DNA from: Pelagibacterium luteolum
GTDB lineage: Bacteria; Pseudomonadota; Alphaproteobacteria; Rhizobiales; Devosiaceae
Assembly (NCBI RefSeq): GCF_900100665.1
Contig: NZ_FNCS01000003.1
Span: 407,936-471,935 of the forward strand
Direction of reading: 5' to 3'
Length of the DNA: 64,000 nt
In this document: in pieces, positions 52,335 to 61,350 of the stretch
Position numbering within the stretch: position 1 is the stretch's first letter
Layout: the number at the start of each line of letters is the position of its first letter
Translations under genes and position numbers: made by a program
Notes under the pieces: model-generated
What the model saw: the letters and a program-made list of their open reading frames with translations, nothing else
Told to the model about the DNA's origin: nothing
The model's database searches: none

Positions 52335-52841
52335 ATGCGGCAAAGAGGTAAACAAATCTTAACCCTTACAAAGTCTTACGCCGTTTTGTTTGCAATCGTG
52401 TTCGCAGCGGCCATGGCGCCCGCTCACGCGCAGCAAAAAGGCTATGTGACCAATGTGCTGACCGGGGTCGCCATATCGGGTTACGATCCCGTCGCATATT
52501 TCACTGAGGACGCCGCGATCGCTGGTACGCCGCTTTACGAATACGAATGGGGCGGAGCCGCCTGGTACTTTTCATCCGCCGCCAACCGTGACGTTTTCAT
52601 AGCTGCGCCAGAGGTTTACGCCCCCATGTTCGGCGGCCATTGCACAACATCCATGGCCCGTGGCTTCCTCTCGGATGGCAATCCGCAGATATTTCGCATC
52701 GTCGCCGACCGGCTCCTGCTGTTTCATTCCGTCGGCAATAGAGAAGCTTTTGACATGTCGCGCGCTCCGCAACTGGCGACGGCGATCGACAATTGGGACG
52801 CCCTGCCCCGGTTTCAATCGCAGGCCAATCTGGCACACTAA
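52335..52841 (+). CDS. Exported YHS-domain protein
   Basis: A 168-residue secreted protein. A signal peptide (YAVLFAIVFAAAMAPAHAQ) is followed by a YHS domain: AISGYDPVAYFTEDAAIAG, then EYEWGGAAWYFSSAANRDVF. YHS domains bind metal ions such as copper, and this form is common in alphaproteobacteria. An ATG eight codons in cannot be excluded as start. It is divergent from the EipA gene. Confidence 0.82.
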   Translation: MRQRGKQILTLTKSYAVLFAIVFAAAMAPAHAQQKGYVTNVLTGVAISGYDPVAYFTEDAAIAGTPLYEYEWGGAAWYFSSAANRDVFIAAPEVYAPMFGGHCTTSMARGFLSDGNPQIFRIVADRLLLFHSVGNREAFDMSRAPQLATAIDNWDALPRFQSQANLAH

Positions 52842-52942
52842 GCTGGGCGAAACGGGCGGCACGCGCCACCACGGCGTTGCCCCACTGTGACGGCACTGTA
52901 AAGTGCACTCAATGATTCGTGAGCGAAAGGCAGAACCGAGAC

Positions 52943-53602
52943 ATGACGAGCATTATCGAGCTGAGCGCCCCAGACCTGGCGGCCATGCTGTGTTCGCGGG
53001 TTTGCCACGACCTGATCAATCCCGTCGGCGCAATCGGCAACGGTCTCGAGGTTCTTTCGGACCCCACCCAGGTCGACATGCAGGCTTTCGCCAAGGAATT
53101 GATCGAAAATTCTTCGCGTCAGGCGCGTGCCAAGCTCGAATTCGCTCGGCTCGCGTTCGGCGCGTCCTCGACGGCTGGATCTGATATAGACACACGCGAA
53201 GCCGAGCGCGTCGCGAGCCTTTTGTTTGCCGGTGAAAAGGCTGACCTTGAATGGAAGGTCACCCCGATGCTGCTACCCAAGAACAAGGCCAAATTGCTGC
53301 TTAACATGCTGCTGATTTCCGTCGCTGGTGTGCCGCGCGGCGGCACCGTCACTGTCGAAGTCGAAGGCGATGCCGGGCGCGAGAATTTCACCATCACATC
53401 GACTGGCCCCAAGGTTCTGATGCCGAACGCGGTTCAGGGACTTTTGGCCGGCATGCCCGAGGAAGGCTCGGTCGATGCGCGTGGCATCCAGCCTTTCTAT
53501 ACGGGCATCCTGGCGCGCGAGAGCCATATGGGGATCAATCTGACGCTTGACGGTGACTTCCTGCGCTTCACGGCAGATCCGCTCCCGCACGATATCGACT
53601 GA
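52943..53602 (+). CDS. chpT: Histidine phosphotransferase ChpT
   Basis: A 219-residue protein that relays phosphate from CckA to CtrA and CpdR. Its start SIIELSAPDLAAMLCSRVCHDLINPVGAIGNGLEVL carries the phosphoacceptor histidine at residue 22 (R-V-C-H-D-L). The rest is a histidine-kinase-like fold without an ATP site, ending with the family's SVDARGIQPFYTGILARESHM. The ATG at 52943 is used rather than the GTG 24 bases before it, for better match. The CheY-like gene follows and ctrA is about 1.5 kb away. Confidence 0.9.
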   Translation: MTSIIELSAPDLAAMLCSRVCHDLINPVGAIGNGLEVLSDPTQVDMQAFAKELIENSSRQARAKLEFARLAFGASSTAGSDIDTREAERVASLLFAGEKADLEWKVTPMLLPKNKAKLLLNMLLISVAGVPRGGTVTVEVEGDAGRENFTITSTGPKVLMPNAVQGLLAGMPEEGSVDARGIQPFYTGILARESHMGINLTLDGDFLRFTADPLPHDID

Positions 53603-53687
53603 TTTTCCATTTTCCTAACGATTGTGGCCTAGTCTTCCTGGTCTGTCGGCGCCGTCAAGCGTGCCGACGAGAGCATGGAGCCTTGGC

Positions 53688-54047
53688 ATGAAATCCTGCC
53701 TGATCGTCGACGATTCCAGCGTCATCCGCAAAGTCGCCCGGCGTATGCTCGAGGATATGGATTTCATTGTCGATGAGGCCGAGGACGGTCAGGAAGCCTT
53801 CGACAAATGCACGCGGGAAATGCCCGACGTCATCTTTCTGGACTGGCAGATGCCCATCATGTCCGGGATCGAATTTCTGAAATCCCTGCGCGGCTACAAT
53901 GGCGGCGATAAACCCAAGGTCGTGTTCTGCACGACCGAGCGCGACATCGGTCAGATCGCCATGGCCCGCAAGGCCGGCGCCAATGACCATATGCTCAAGC
54001 CCTTCGACCAGCCAACGCTGGAAGCCAAGTTCCAGCCCTTCGTTTAA
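53688..54047 (+). CDS. CheY-like single-domain response regulator
   Basis: A 119-residue receiver domain only. The acidic pair is in LIVDDSSVI, the phosphoacceptor aspartate is in DVIFLDWQMP (D~53), the switch threonine in VVFCTTERD and the conserved lysine in HMLKPF. There is no output domain, so it acts by binding other proteins, such as a motor or kinase partner. It follows chpT by 85 bases and may be cotranscribed. Whether it is a chemotaxis or a cell-cycle regulator (CpdR/DivK-like) is not clear; the sequence is nearer CheY. Confidence 0.88.
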   Translation: MKSCLIVDDSSVIRKVARRMLEDMDFIVDEAEDGQEAFDKCTREMPDVIFLDWQMPIMSGIEFLKSLRGYNGGDKPKVVFCTTERDIGQIAMARKAGANDHMLKPFDQPTLEAKFQPFV

Positions 54048-54168
54048 GCCCGCTGCACACATCTGCGTGACACGAGGCGCAAACCAATCCGGCAAGGCGT
54101 ATCATCTCCATGCTGAACCGCGCGGTGTGCCGCGCTCCAGACTGCGGACATGGCACCGCGCCCTGTAA

Positions 54169-54975
54169 AAACGGGAGCCCGGAAAGCCTGCGTTCGAAAC
54201 CCCCATATTAAGCGCTTACGCCCAGCCCACGCTCGATATCCGCAAAATCTCAATCAGCGACGTCGTTGACGCCCTTTCCAAGGGGGCGGCGGACTATTGG
54301 CGTCACCCGTCCCACTACATGTTCCTCGTCCTCATCTATCCTGCGGTCGGCATCCTGCTCGCCGTCTGGAGCGCTGGCGGCGATACGTTCGCACTGCTTT
54401 ACCCTCTTGCGGCAGGGTTTGCCCTTCTCGGCCCGGTGGCCGCGATCGGACTTTACGAGCTCAGTCGCCGACGCGAAGCCGGGCTCGATGATAGCCCTCG
54501 CCACGCTCTGGGTATCGCCAGACACCCTGCTCTTGGCGCTATTGTGGCCCTTGGGATCATGCTGGCCGTAATCTTTGCGGCGTGGATCGCCTGCGCTGCA
54601 GCGCTCTATGGCACATTCATGGGTGCCAGCCGACCAGAAGGGGTGCTGGAACTGCTTACGATGACCTTCACAACACCCGAGGGGATGGCATTGCTCTTTT
54701 GGGGCAATCTTGTCGGCTTGGGATTTGCGCTCTTGGTTTTGGCCACTACAGCCATCGCCTTCCCGCTTCTGGTCGACAAGGGCGGAAGCACAGGACACGC
54801 CATCGCAACCTCGCTACGCGCGTTCAAAACCAATCCAGTACCCATGCTGGCATGGGGCCTGATCGTCGCCGTGATCGTATTTATCGCATCACTGCCGCAA
54901 TTTGTCGGCCTGGCCCTGGCACTACCCATCCTCGGACACGCAACTTGGCATCTGTACCGCAAGATGGTCGGTTAG
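54169..54975 (+). pseudogene. DUF2189 membrane protein lacking a normal start
   Basis: The coding part recognised runs from about 54241 (RKISISDVVDALSKGAADYWRHPSHYMFLVLIYPAVGI) to a stop at 54975 and matches the DUF2189 family of alphaproteobacterial membrane proteins with 5-6 helices. The N-terminal part of the match lies before the first ATG in the frame (54319). Back to the TAA at 54166-54168 there is no ATG, GTG or TTG in frame. An ATG at 54149 in the neighbouring frame could have been the start, so a one-base change near 54190-54210 is possible. A rare start such as ATA is another option. If the ATG at 54319 is used, the product lacks its first ~25-50 residues. Confidence 0.6.
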
Positions 54976-54998
54976 CTTAGCCGTAGACCCTGAAACGA

Positions 54999-55029
54999 AA
55001 ACGTCCCGCGCTTGCGCACGGGACGGTTT
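54999..55029. terminator. Terminator between the DUF2189 gene and ctrA
   Basis: ACGTCCCG and CGGGACGG bracket a GCGCTTGCGCA inner hairpin, with AAAA before and TTTT after. It serves the convergent 54,975 and 55,054 ends. Confidence 0.8.
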
Positions 55030-55053
55030 TCAGACCAGCTCTGTGAGCGCCGT

Positions 55054-55755
55054 TCAGGCGCTTTCGGCCAGCTCAGTTTCGTCGGGCTCGCGTAGCACAT
55101 AGCCACGGCCCCAAACGGTTTCGATGTAGTTCTTGCCGGCCGTCGCAACCGAGAGCTTCTTGCGCAGCTTGCAGATAAACACGTCGATGATCTTGAGTTC
55201 CGGTTCATCCATCCCGCCATAGAGATGGTTGAGGAACATTTCCTTGGTGAGCGTCGTACCTTTGCGGAGCGAAAGCAGCTCCAGCATCTGGTATTCCTTG
55301 CCCGTCAGATGAACGCGCTGACCGCCGACTTCAACGGTCTTGGTATCCAGATTGACGGTGAGATCGCCTGTCGTGATGACCGACTGGGCATGGCCCTTGG
55401 AACGGCGCACGATGGCGTGAATGCGAGCGACCAGTTCGTCCTTATGGAACGGCTTGGTCATGTAGTCGTCGGCGCCGAACCCGAGGCCGCGAACCTTGTC
55501 TTCGATGCCTGCCAGACCGGAAAGGATCAGGATCGGGGTCTGAACCTTGGCCACGCGGAGAGTGCGCAGCACTTCATAACCGCTCATGTCCGGCAGATTG
55601 AGATCAAGCAGTATGATGTCATAATCATAGAGCTTGCCCAGATCGACACCTTCCTCACCGAGGTCGGTGGTGTACACATTGAAACTCTCGGATTTGAGCA
55701 TCAACTCGATGCTCTGCGCCGTAGCGCTGTCGTCCTCTATCAAGAGCACACGCAT
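55054..55755 (-). CDS. ctrA: Cell-cycle master regulator CtrA
   Basis: A 233-residue OmpR-type response regulator. The acidic pair EDD is at residues 7-9, the phosphoacceptor is D51 ([10 protein letters not shown]), then the switch residue in LILSG and K in [10 protein letters not shown]. The DNA-binding winged helix is at ~130-225 ([27 protein letters not shown]). It activates flagellar, division and DNA-methylation genes and blocks replication initiation in Caulobacter. The C-terminal end [11 protein letters not shown] resembles the proteolysis-signal AA ending of the family. ctrA and fliI diverge across a 350-400 base region with GANTC sites and TTAA motifs. Confidence 0.97.
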   Translation of the reverse strand: MRVLLIEDDSATAQSIELMLKSESFNVYTTDLGEEGVDLGKLYDYDIILLDLNLPDMSGYEVLRTLRVAKVQTPILILSGLAGIEDKVRGLGFGADDYMTKPFHKDELVARIHAIVRRSKGHAQSVITTGDLTVNLDTKTVEVGGQRVHLTGKEYQMLELLSLRKGTTLTKEMFLNHLYGGMDEPELKIIDVFICKLRKKLSVATAGKNYIETVWGRGYVLREPDETELAESA

Positions 55756-55991
55756 GCCAATCCCCTTAAATCCAACCTGTCCCTACGTGGGACCGAGCCC
55801 GGACCGAACCGCGACCCTTAACCAAACCCTACTGGGTACGCTTCGAAGCTAACGTCAATTAGTTAACAAAGTTTAATTCAACCACGCAATATGCGAAGTG
55901 TATTAACTGTGACAATAACTAAACCATTGATATATAAAGGGAATTAACGAAAAATTTTCTTAATCCACAACGTTAAGAAAGCCCTTCAACC

Positions 55992-56005
55992 GACTCTTGG
56001 GACTC
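55992..56005. promoter_or_regulatory. Paired CcrM (GANTC) sites near ctrA/fliI
   Basis: GACTC twice, nine bases apart start to start. In Caulobacter a GANTC in the ctrA P1 promoter couples ctrA expression to replication-fork passage; the same logic is possible here, but the promoter position is unknown. Confidence 0.45.
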
Positions 56006-56092
56006 ATTGAAACTGGTCTGAAGGGGAACGAGCAGTGGCCGCCGCACTGCAGCGAAATAAATTGCTCAACTTCTGGCAATATCGCCATAACC

Positions 56093-56107
56093 TTAAGGTT
56101 GAGTTAC
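56093..56107. promoter_or_regulatory. CtrA-like box near the fliI start
   Basis: TTAA (56093-56096), GGTTGAG, TTAC (56104-56107): TTAA-N7-TTAC, one base from the consensus. It is 5 bases before the GTG at 56112, so the transcript should start downstream of 56112, which favours the GTG at 56160 as the true fliI start. Confidence 0.55.
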
Positions 56108-56111
56108 CAAT

Positions 56112-57488
56112 GTGGCCTCACAAAGGCCGAATCATGTGCGCAATTGGAGTGCCGCTTTCGTGCAGTCGCTGATCTCTGACATCGACTCCATCGACGAGAT
56201 CGAGGTTTTCGGACGGGTGAAAACCGTTCAGGGCCTTCTGATCGAGGTCATCGGCCCCGTGCGGGAACTGCGCGTGGGCGGTCGGGTATCGATCGAAACC
56301 CAATCGGGCAGTCATCTCGCCTGCGAAATCATCGGCTTTAGGGACGGCCTCGCCCTTTGCTTGCCCTTCGGCCCGGTCGAAGGCGTGCGCCTCGGCTGCA
56401 AGGCAGTCTTTGCCGGCCACGACGGTGCTGTTTATCCCCATAATGGCTGGCTCGGCCGCGTGATCAATGCCGAGGGCCAACCCATCGACGGCGGCGCGCC
56501 CCTGATGCGCGGCACCTCACCCTATACACTGCGCAACATACCGCTGCCCGCCCATGAGCGCGCCCGCGTGGGCGGCCCCATCGACCTTGGCGTCCGATGC
56601 CTCAACACCTTCGCCACCTGCTGCGATGGCCAGCGCATGGGGATCTTCGCAGGTTCCGGTGTGGGCAAATCGGTTCTGATGTCGATGCTGGCCCGCAATA
56701 CCGATGTCGACGTCTCCGTCATCGGCCTGATCGGTGAACGTGGCCGCGAAGTTCAGGAGTTCATTTCCGAGCAGCTTGGCGAAGAGGGCATGAAGAAGGC
56801 GATCGTCATCGTCGCCACCTCAGACGAATCCGCCCTGATGCGCCGTCAGGCCGCCTATCTCACCATGACGCTCGCCGAATATTTCCGCGACCAGGGCAAG
56901 CGCGTCCTGTGCATGATGGACAGTCTCACGCGCTTTGCCATGGCCCAGCGCGAGATCGGCCTCGCCATCGGAGAACCACCCACCGCCAAGGGCTATCCAC
57001 CGACGGTTTTCACCGAACTTCCCCGTTTGCTCGAACGCGCCGGCCCGGGATTGCGCAATTCGGGGTCTGTTACCGGTCTATTTACCGTTTTGGTGGAAGG
57101 TGATGATCACAATGAGCCCATTGCGGACGCCGTACGCGGAATTCTGGATGGTCACATCGTGATGGAGCGTGCGATTGCCGAGCGGGGACGCTACCCCGCC
57201 ATCAATGTGCTTCGCTCCGTATCGCGCACCATGCCAGGATGCGTGCCGGAGGATTTCCGGCCCACTTTGACCAAGGCGCGCGAACTGATGTCGGTTTATG
57301 CCGACATGGAGGAGCTGATCCGACTGGGGGCATACCGCAAAGGATCAGATCCCAAGGTTGACCGCGCTATCGCGCTCAGCCCGGCGTTGGAGGCGTTTTT
57401 GGGCCAACGATCGGATGAGCGAACCAACATCGCTGACGGCTACAATCTGCTGGCGACGATATTGGAGACGATGGGCGGGGAAGCCTGA
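56112..57488 (+). CDS. fliI: Flagellar export ATPase FliI
   Basis: A ~440-458-residue ATPase of the flagellar secretion apparatus. The P-loop is [20 protein letters not shown], Walker B is [34 protein letters not shown], and the C-terminal end contacts FliJ. Start choice: the GTG at 56112 overlaps a CtrA box, and the GTG at 56160 ([19 protein letters not shown]) keeps the conserved N-terminal start and is likely the real one. It delivers substrates to the FlhA gate and is coupled to fliJ downstream. Confidence 0.93.
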   Translation: MASQRPNHVRNWSAAFVQSLISDIDSIDEIEVFGRVKTVQGLLIEVIGPVRELRVGGRVSIETQSGSHLACEIIGFRDGLALCLPFGPVEGVRLGCKAVFAGHDGAVYPHNGWLGRVINAEGQPIDGGAPLMRGTSPYTLRNIPLPAHERARVGGPIDLGVRCLNTFATCCDGQRMGIFAGSGVGKSVLMSMLARNTDVDVSVIGLIGERGREVQEFISEQLGEEGMKKAIVIVATSDESALMRRQAAYLTMTLAEYFRDQGKRVLCMMDSLTRFAMAQREIGLAIGEPPTAKGYPPTVFTELPRLLERAGPGLRNSGSVTGLFTVLVEGDDHNEPIADAVRGILDGHIVMERAIAERGRYPAINVLRSVSRTMPGCVPEDFRPTLTKARELMSVYADMEELIRLGAYRKGSDPKVDRAIALSPALEAFLGQRSDERTNIADGYNLLATILETMGGEA

Positions 57489-57548
57489 TGATGGGGTGGG
57501 GCGGCTCAGACAGCCGGCCGACGGCTTGGTGAGTAAGGAGTACAAGTC

Positions 57549-57959
57549 ATGAAGTCCAAGAGCGCGAGCCTGATCCGCCTGAAGAAATTCCAGGTCGATG
57601 AAAAGCGCCGCCAGGTCCTTCAGATCGAATCGATGGTCGCCGACTTCGAACGCATGGCCGCCGAACTCGACCAGCAGATCGAGATCGAACACAAAAAGAC
57701 CGGCATTTCAGACGTCGCCCATTTCGCCTACTCGACCTTCGCAAAGGCCGCGATTTCGCGCCGCGATAATCTCCTAAACTCCGCCAACGACATGCGCGGC
57801 AAGCTCGAAGCCGCCCAGGACGTTCTGGCCGAAGCCATCGAAGACCTGAAAAAGGTCGAACTGCTCGACCAGCGCGAACATCAGCGCGAAAAGGACGAGC
57901 AGCAAAAGCGCGAACAGGCCGAGTTCGACGAGATCGGACGCCTGCGCTACCGCCGCTGA
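57549..57959 (+). CDS. fliJ: Flagellar export protein FliJ
   Basis: A 136-residue, almost entirely helical, charged protein: KSKSASLIRLKKFQVDEKRRQVLQIESMVADFERMAAEL and then long E/K/R runs, the two-helix coiled-coil pattern of FliJ. Its ATG follows TAAGGAGTACAAGTC. FliJ is the stalk-like escort of the FliI ATPase; the gene is directly behind fliI, as usual. Confidence 0.9.
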   Translation: MKSKSASLIRLKKFQVDEKRRQVLQIESMVADFERMAAELDQQIEIEHKKTGISDVAHFAYSTFAKAAISRRDNLLNSANDMRGKLEAAQDVLAEAIEDLKKVELLDQREHQREKDEQQKREQAEFDEIGRLRYRR

Positions 57960-57972
57960 CCGGGCCGTCGTC

Positions 57973-58311
57973 ATGACATATGACGACCTCATCGCCATCT
58001 GCCTCGACTATCCCGGCGTCACCCAGGCTGTCACCCACGGCACCCCGTCGATCAAGCTGGGCACCAAATTCATCCTGCGCGAACGCGAGCCCGGCATCAT
58101 CGCCCTGCAACGCCCCTCAATCGACGAGCGCGACATGCTGCTCGAAGCCGATCCCGGGCGCTTTTTCATCACCGAGCACTACCGCGACTATCCTTACGTG
58201 CTGATCCGGCTCGCGGACATCGATGAGGACCAGTTCCGTGGTCTCTTCGAAACGATTTGGCGCGCCAAAGCGACGAAACGGCAGATTTCCGCCTATGATC
58301 CCGCGCGATAG
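57973..58311 (+). CDS. MmcQ/YjbR-family protein
   Basis: A 112-residue protein of the MmcQ/YjbR fold (CyaY-like). The pattern YDDLIAICLDYPGVTQAVTHGTPSIKLGTKFIL and FFITEHYRDYPYVLIRLADID fits the family. Its role is not known; some members bind DNA. It starts 13 bases after fliJ but is not a flagellar gene by function. Confidence 0.82.
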   Translation: MTYDDLIAICLDYPGVTQAVTHGTPSIKLGTKFILREREPGIIALQRPSIDERDMLLEADPGRFFITEHYRDYPYVLIRLADIDEDQFRGLFETIWRAKATKRQISAYDPAR

Positions 58312-58401
58312 AGCAAGAACACCGCCAAAACTCGCTTGACGCACGCAAATTTGTTCTATTGGCTCCTGTGAACGCCAGATACCGGCATCAAGGGAGAGCG
58401 C

Positions 58402-59775
58402 ATGTTTGTATCGGTTTTCGACGTCTTCAAGGTCAGCGTCGGCCCGTCATCTTCCCACACGATGGGGCCGATGCTCGCCGCTCGGCGCTTCCTTGACACC
58501 CACGGCACGACAATCACCGACGACGGAAGACTGCAAATCACGCTCTACGGCTCGCTTGCCTATACCGGTGTCGGCCACGGCACCAACGCAGCAGTGCTCG
58601 CCGGAGCGCTCGGCTTTGCGCCCGAAACCTACGACAAGGCCGAGGCGGAAGCCGCTTTGGCCGCTCTCGCCGAGCGCAAGACGCTCGATGTCGACGGCAA
58701 GACCATCGCTCTCGATCCCGAAGCCGACCTCATCATCGACCGCGCCACGCGGCTCGAAGCGCATCCCAACGGCATGCGGTTTGCCTTGCTCGACGCCAAT
58801 GGCTCAGTAATTGCCGAAGAGACCTATTTCTCCATCGGCGGCGGCTTCGTCAAAACCCTCGAAGAAATCGAAGTCGGCGACATGCCCGCAACCCCTGCCG
58901 ACAATGTCCCTTTCCCGTTCGCCAGCGCACAGCAAATGCTCGAAATGGGCGCTGCTGCAAATCTCTCCATCGCCGAGATGAAGCGAAAGAACGAATGCGC
59001 CCGTCTCGATGGGCAGGCGTTCGCCGAACGGCTGATCGGCATCTGGGACATCATGGATGCCTGCATCACCCGCGGCCTCGGCACCACCGGCGAACTCCCC
59101 GGCGGCCTCAAGGTCAAGCGCCGCGCCAAGGCGATCTTTGAGAACATGTCGGGCAAGACCGGCCGCAACGACATGCCGCTCCATTCCGCCATCGACTGGC
59201 TTTCCGCCTACGCCATGGCCGTAAACGAGGAAAATGCCGCCGGCGGACAGGTCGTCACGGCCCCCACCAACGGCGCCGCCGGCGTTTTTCCCGCCGTCAT
59301 CCGCTATTATCTCGACCATGTGCCCGGCGCGAGTCGCGACAAGATCCCCGAAATGCTGCTGGTCGGCGCCGCCATTGGCGGGCTCATCAAATACAACGCG
59401 TCGATCTCGGGCGCCGAAGCAGGTTGCCAGGCCGAAGTCGGCTCAGCCTCCGCCATGGCCGCCGCCGCCCTCTGCTCTGCCTTAGGCGGCACCAATGCGC
59501 AGATCGAAAACGCCGCGGAAATCGCGCTCGAACACCATCTGGGCATGACCTGCGACCCCATCCGCGGCCTCGTCCAGGTGCCCTGCATCGAGCGCAACGG
59601 GCTCGGCGCGGTCAAGGCCGTCGCCGCAGCCTCCCTGGCGCTCCAGGGCGATGGCAGCCACATCGTCCCGCTCGATGCGTGCATCGAAACCATGCGCCAG
59701 ACGGGCCGCGACATGGACGAACGTTACAAGGAAACCTCGCTTGGCGGCCTCAGCGTCGCGGTGCCCGACTGCTGA
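58402..59775 (+). CDS. sdaA: L-serine ammonia-lyase (L-serine dehydratase)
   Basis: A 457-residue single-chain iron-sulfur L-serine dehydratase that makes pyruvate and ammonia. The start [27 protein letters not shown] is the beta-domain motif. The alpha domain has the cluster cysteines in [23 protein letters not shown] and in [18 protein letters not shown], and the [15 protein letters not shown] loop. Its length is typical. It is a separate housekeeping unit between fliJ and the rluD pair. Confidence 0.95.
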   Translation: MFVSVFDVFKVSVGPSSSHTMGPMLAARRFLDTHGTTITDDGRLQITLYGSLAYTGVGHGTNAAVLAGALGFAPETYDKAEAEAALAALAERKTLDVDGKTIALDPEADLIIDRATRLEAHPNGMRFALLDANGSVIAEETYFSIGGGFVKTLEEIEVGDMPATPADNVPFPFASAQQMLEMGAAANLSIAEMKRKNECARLDGQAFAERLIGIWDIMDACITRGLGTTGELPGGLKVKRRAKAIFENMSGKTGRNDMPLHSAIDWLSAYAMAVNEENAAGGQVVTAPTNGAAGVFPAVIRYYLDHVPGASRDKIPEMLLVGAAIGGLIKYNASISGAEAGCQAEVGSASAMAAAALCSALGGTNAQIENAAEIALEHHLGMTCDPIRGLVQVPCIERNGLGAVKAVAAASLALQGDGSHIVPLDACIETMRQTGRDMDERYKETSLGGLSVAVPDC

Positions 59776-59776
59776 C

Positions 59777-60127
59777 CTACTCGGCCACCACCGCGATCTC
59801 ACGCACCAATTCGCCGGTTTCGCCATCGAAAATCCGGATCGCCTGCGCCCCGTCCAATCCATAGGTGACGGTCACAAGTCCATCCTGGATCTGGCTGGAT
59901 ACGATCTCCGCGCCGCTTGGCAGTGCGATCTGTTGCGCGCCATATTGTTCAGCGACGGGGCTCGTCATGGTCGCAAGCCGATAGACAACCACCAGCACAA
60001 CCGCCATAAAGCCGATCATCATGATGAGCATCGAAATCCCCGCACGCCGCCGGGCCTTTGCCATCACCGCCTCCGCCTCGGCGCTAAGCGGTTCGTCTTC
60101 GTTTATATCGACTTGAGGTTGCGTCAT
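59777..60127 (-). CDS. Small membrane protein (DUF6476-like)
   Basis: A 116-residue protein with a short N-terminal tail, one membrane helix (ISMLIMMIGFMAVVLVVVYRLA) and a ~60-residue periplasmic beta part (GAEIVSSQIQDGLVTVTYGLDGAQAIRIFD). I believe it is the DUF6476 family that accompanies rluD-like genes in Hyphomicrobiales. Its ATG (60127-60125) and the ATG of the pseudouridine synthase (60126-60128) share the CATG at 60125-60128, so the two genes are divergent and overlap at their starts. Its stop is one base from the sdaA stop on the other strand. Confidence 0.75.
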   Translation of the reverse strand: MTQPQVDINEDEPLSAEAEAVMAKARRRAGISMLIMMIGFMAVVLVVVYRLATMTSPVAEQYGAQQIALPSGAEIVSSQIQDGLVTVTYGLDGAQAIRIFDGETGELVREIAVVAE

Positions 60128-61130
60128 GGCAGCGGAACAGCTCCAGGGGGATAGGCACGACGCCACGGTGCTCGAAAGCGAGGCCGGGACGCGGCTCGAT
60201 GCGTTTCTGGCTGCCCGTTTCCCCGCCTTTTCGCGCAACCGGATCAAGGATCTGATCCTGGAAGGCACGGTCAGCGTGGATGGAGCCGCCAATGATGTGC
60301 CCAAATATCGCGTGAAGGTCGGAGAGTCCATCACTCTCGCCGCCCCAGAACCCATTGAGGCCGAGCCGCAGCCCCAGGACATCGCGCTCGATATCCTGTT
60401 CGAGGACGAATATCTCATCGTCATCGACAAGCCCGCCGGCATGGTCGTCCACCCTGCCCCTGGCAATATGGACGGCACGTTGGTCAACGCGCTGATCCAC
60501 CATTGCGGCGACAGCCTGCGCGGCATCGGCGGCGTCAAGCGCCCCGGCATCGTCCACCGCCTAGACAAGGACACCTCCGGTGTCATGGTCGCCGCAAAGA
60601 CTGACGCGGCCCATGCCGGGCTTTCTGCCCAGTTTGCCGACCATGGCCGCACGGGCCCGCTGGAACGCGCCTATACGGCTTTTGTCTGGGGCATCCCGAA
60701 CCCGCTGATCGGCACCATTGAGACCTTGATTGGTCGCGAGCCGCACAACCGTCTCAAGCAGGCGGTATTGGGCTACGATGGTCGCGAAGCCATCACACAC
60801 TACCGAGTTGACGAACGCTTCCACGGCGAAAAATGGTCCGTCGGCCAGGTGACCTGCGAACTCGAAACAGGCCGTACCCATCAGATCCGCGTGCACATGG
60901 CCCATATCGGCCATCCGCTGATTGGCGATAGCCTCTACGGCTCGGGCTTTATGACAAAGATCAATACGGTGTCAGAAGAAACGCGCGACGCGATCCTCGG
61001 TTTGCGTCGTCAGGCCCTGCACGCAGCGGTGTTGGGCTTTGCCCATCCTGTCAGCGGTGAGACACTCCGGTTCGAAAGTCCGCTGCCCGCCGATATGAAA
61101 CGTCTGGCCAATGCGCTCGCAAAGGGGTGA
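60126..61130 (+). CDS. RluA/RluD-family 23S rRNA pseudouridine synthase
   Basis: A 334-residue pseudouridine synthase. An S4 domain (~residues 20-75) is followed by the catalytic domain with the aspartate in GIVHRLDKDTSGVMVAAK and the later HQIRVHMAHIGHPLIGDSLYG motif. RluD modifies helix 69 of 23S rRNA; the synthase subtype (RluC or RluD) cannot be decided. The divergent DUF6476 gene overlaps it at the start codon. Confidence 0.93.
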   Translation: MAAEQLQGDRHDATVLESEAGTRLDAFLAARFPAFSRNRIKDLILEGTVSVDGAANDVPKYRVKVGESITLAAPEPIEAEPQPQDIALDILFEDEYLIVIDKPAGMVVHPAPGNMDGTLVNALIHHCGDSLRGIGGVKRPGIVHRLDKDTSGVMVAAKTDAAHAGLSAQFADHGRTGPLERAYTAFVWGIPNPLIGTIETLIGREPHNRLKQAVLGYDGREAITHYRVDERFHGEKWSVGQVTCELETGRTHQIRVHMAHIGHPLIGDSLYGSGFMTKINTVSEETRDAILGLRRQALHAAVLGFAHPVSGETLRFESPLPADMKRLANALAKG

Positions 61131-61350
61131 GGCCAAAACCTGCAACCTTACCGCAATGTTCGCGTTGCATTAATCAATAGCGCCGCATCCATGCATTCCG
61201 CGAACACCAGAAATTTGCGGAGCGGGGATGTAATCGCCCAACTGAAACCTATATTCACTCCGAAATAATCCCGCACACGTGCCGTAAAGGGCGTCGATGC
61301 GGCAAAACCCGCCGGGGTCCCCGGGGGTTTACAAGAGGGGGTGCTAAAAA

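Larger units (their letters stand above)
55756..56111. other. ctrA-fliI divergent control region
   Basis: About 356 bases, strikingly A/T-rich (55,850-55,990). It holds many TTAA elements such as GTTAACAAAGTTTAATTC near 55,862 and ATTAACGAAAAATTTTCTTAA near 55,943, consistent with CtrA self-control though none is an exact TTAA-N7-TTAA. Two GACTC (GANTC) sites lie at 55992-55996 and 56001-56005. A separate CtrA-like box near fliI is listed below. No gene is present. Confidence 0.6.

Noticed and set aside
58312..58401. A riboswitch before sdaA
   Set aside because: The 90-base leader is too short and shows no glycine or other known aptamer pattern.
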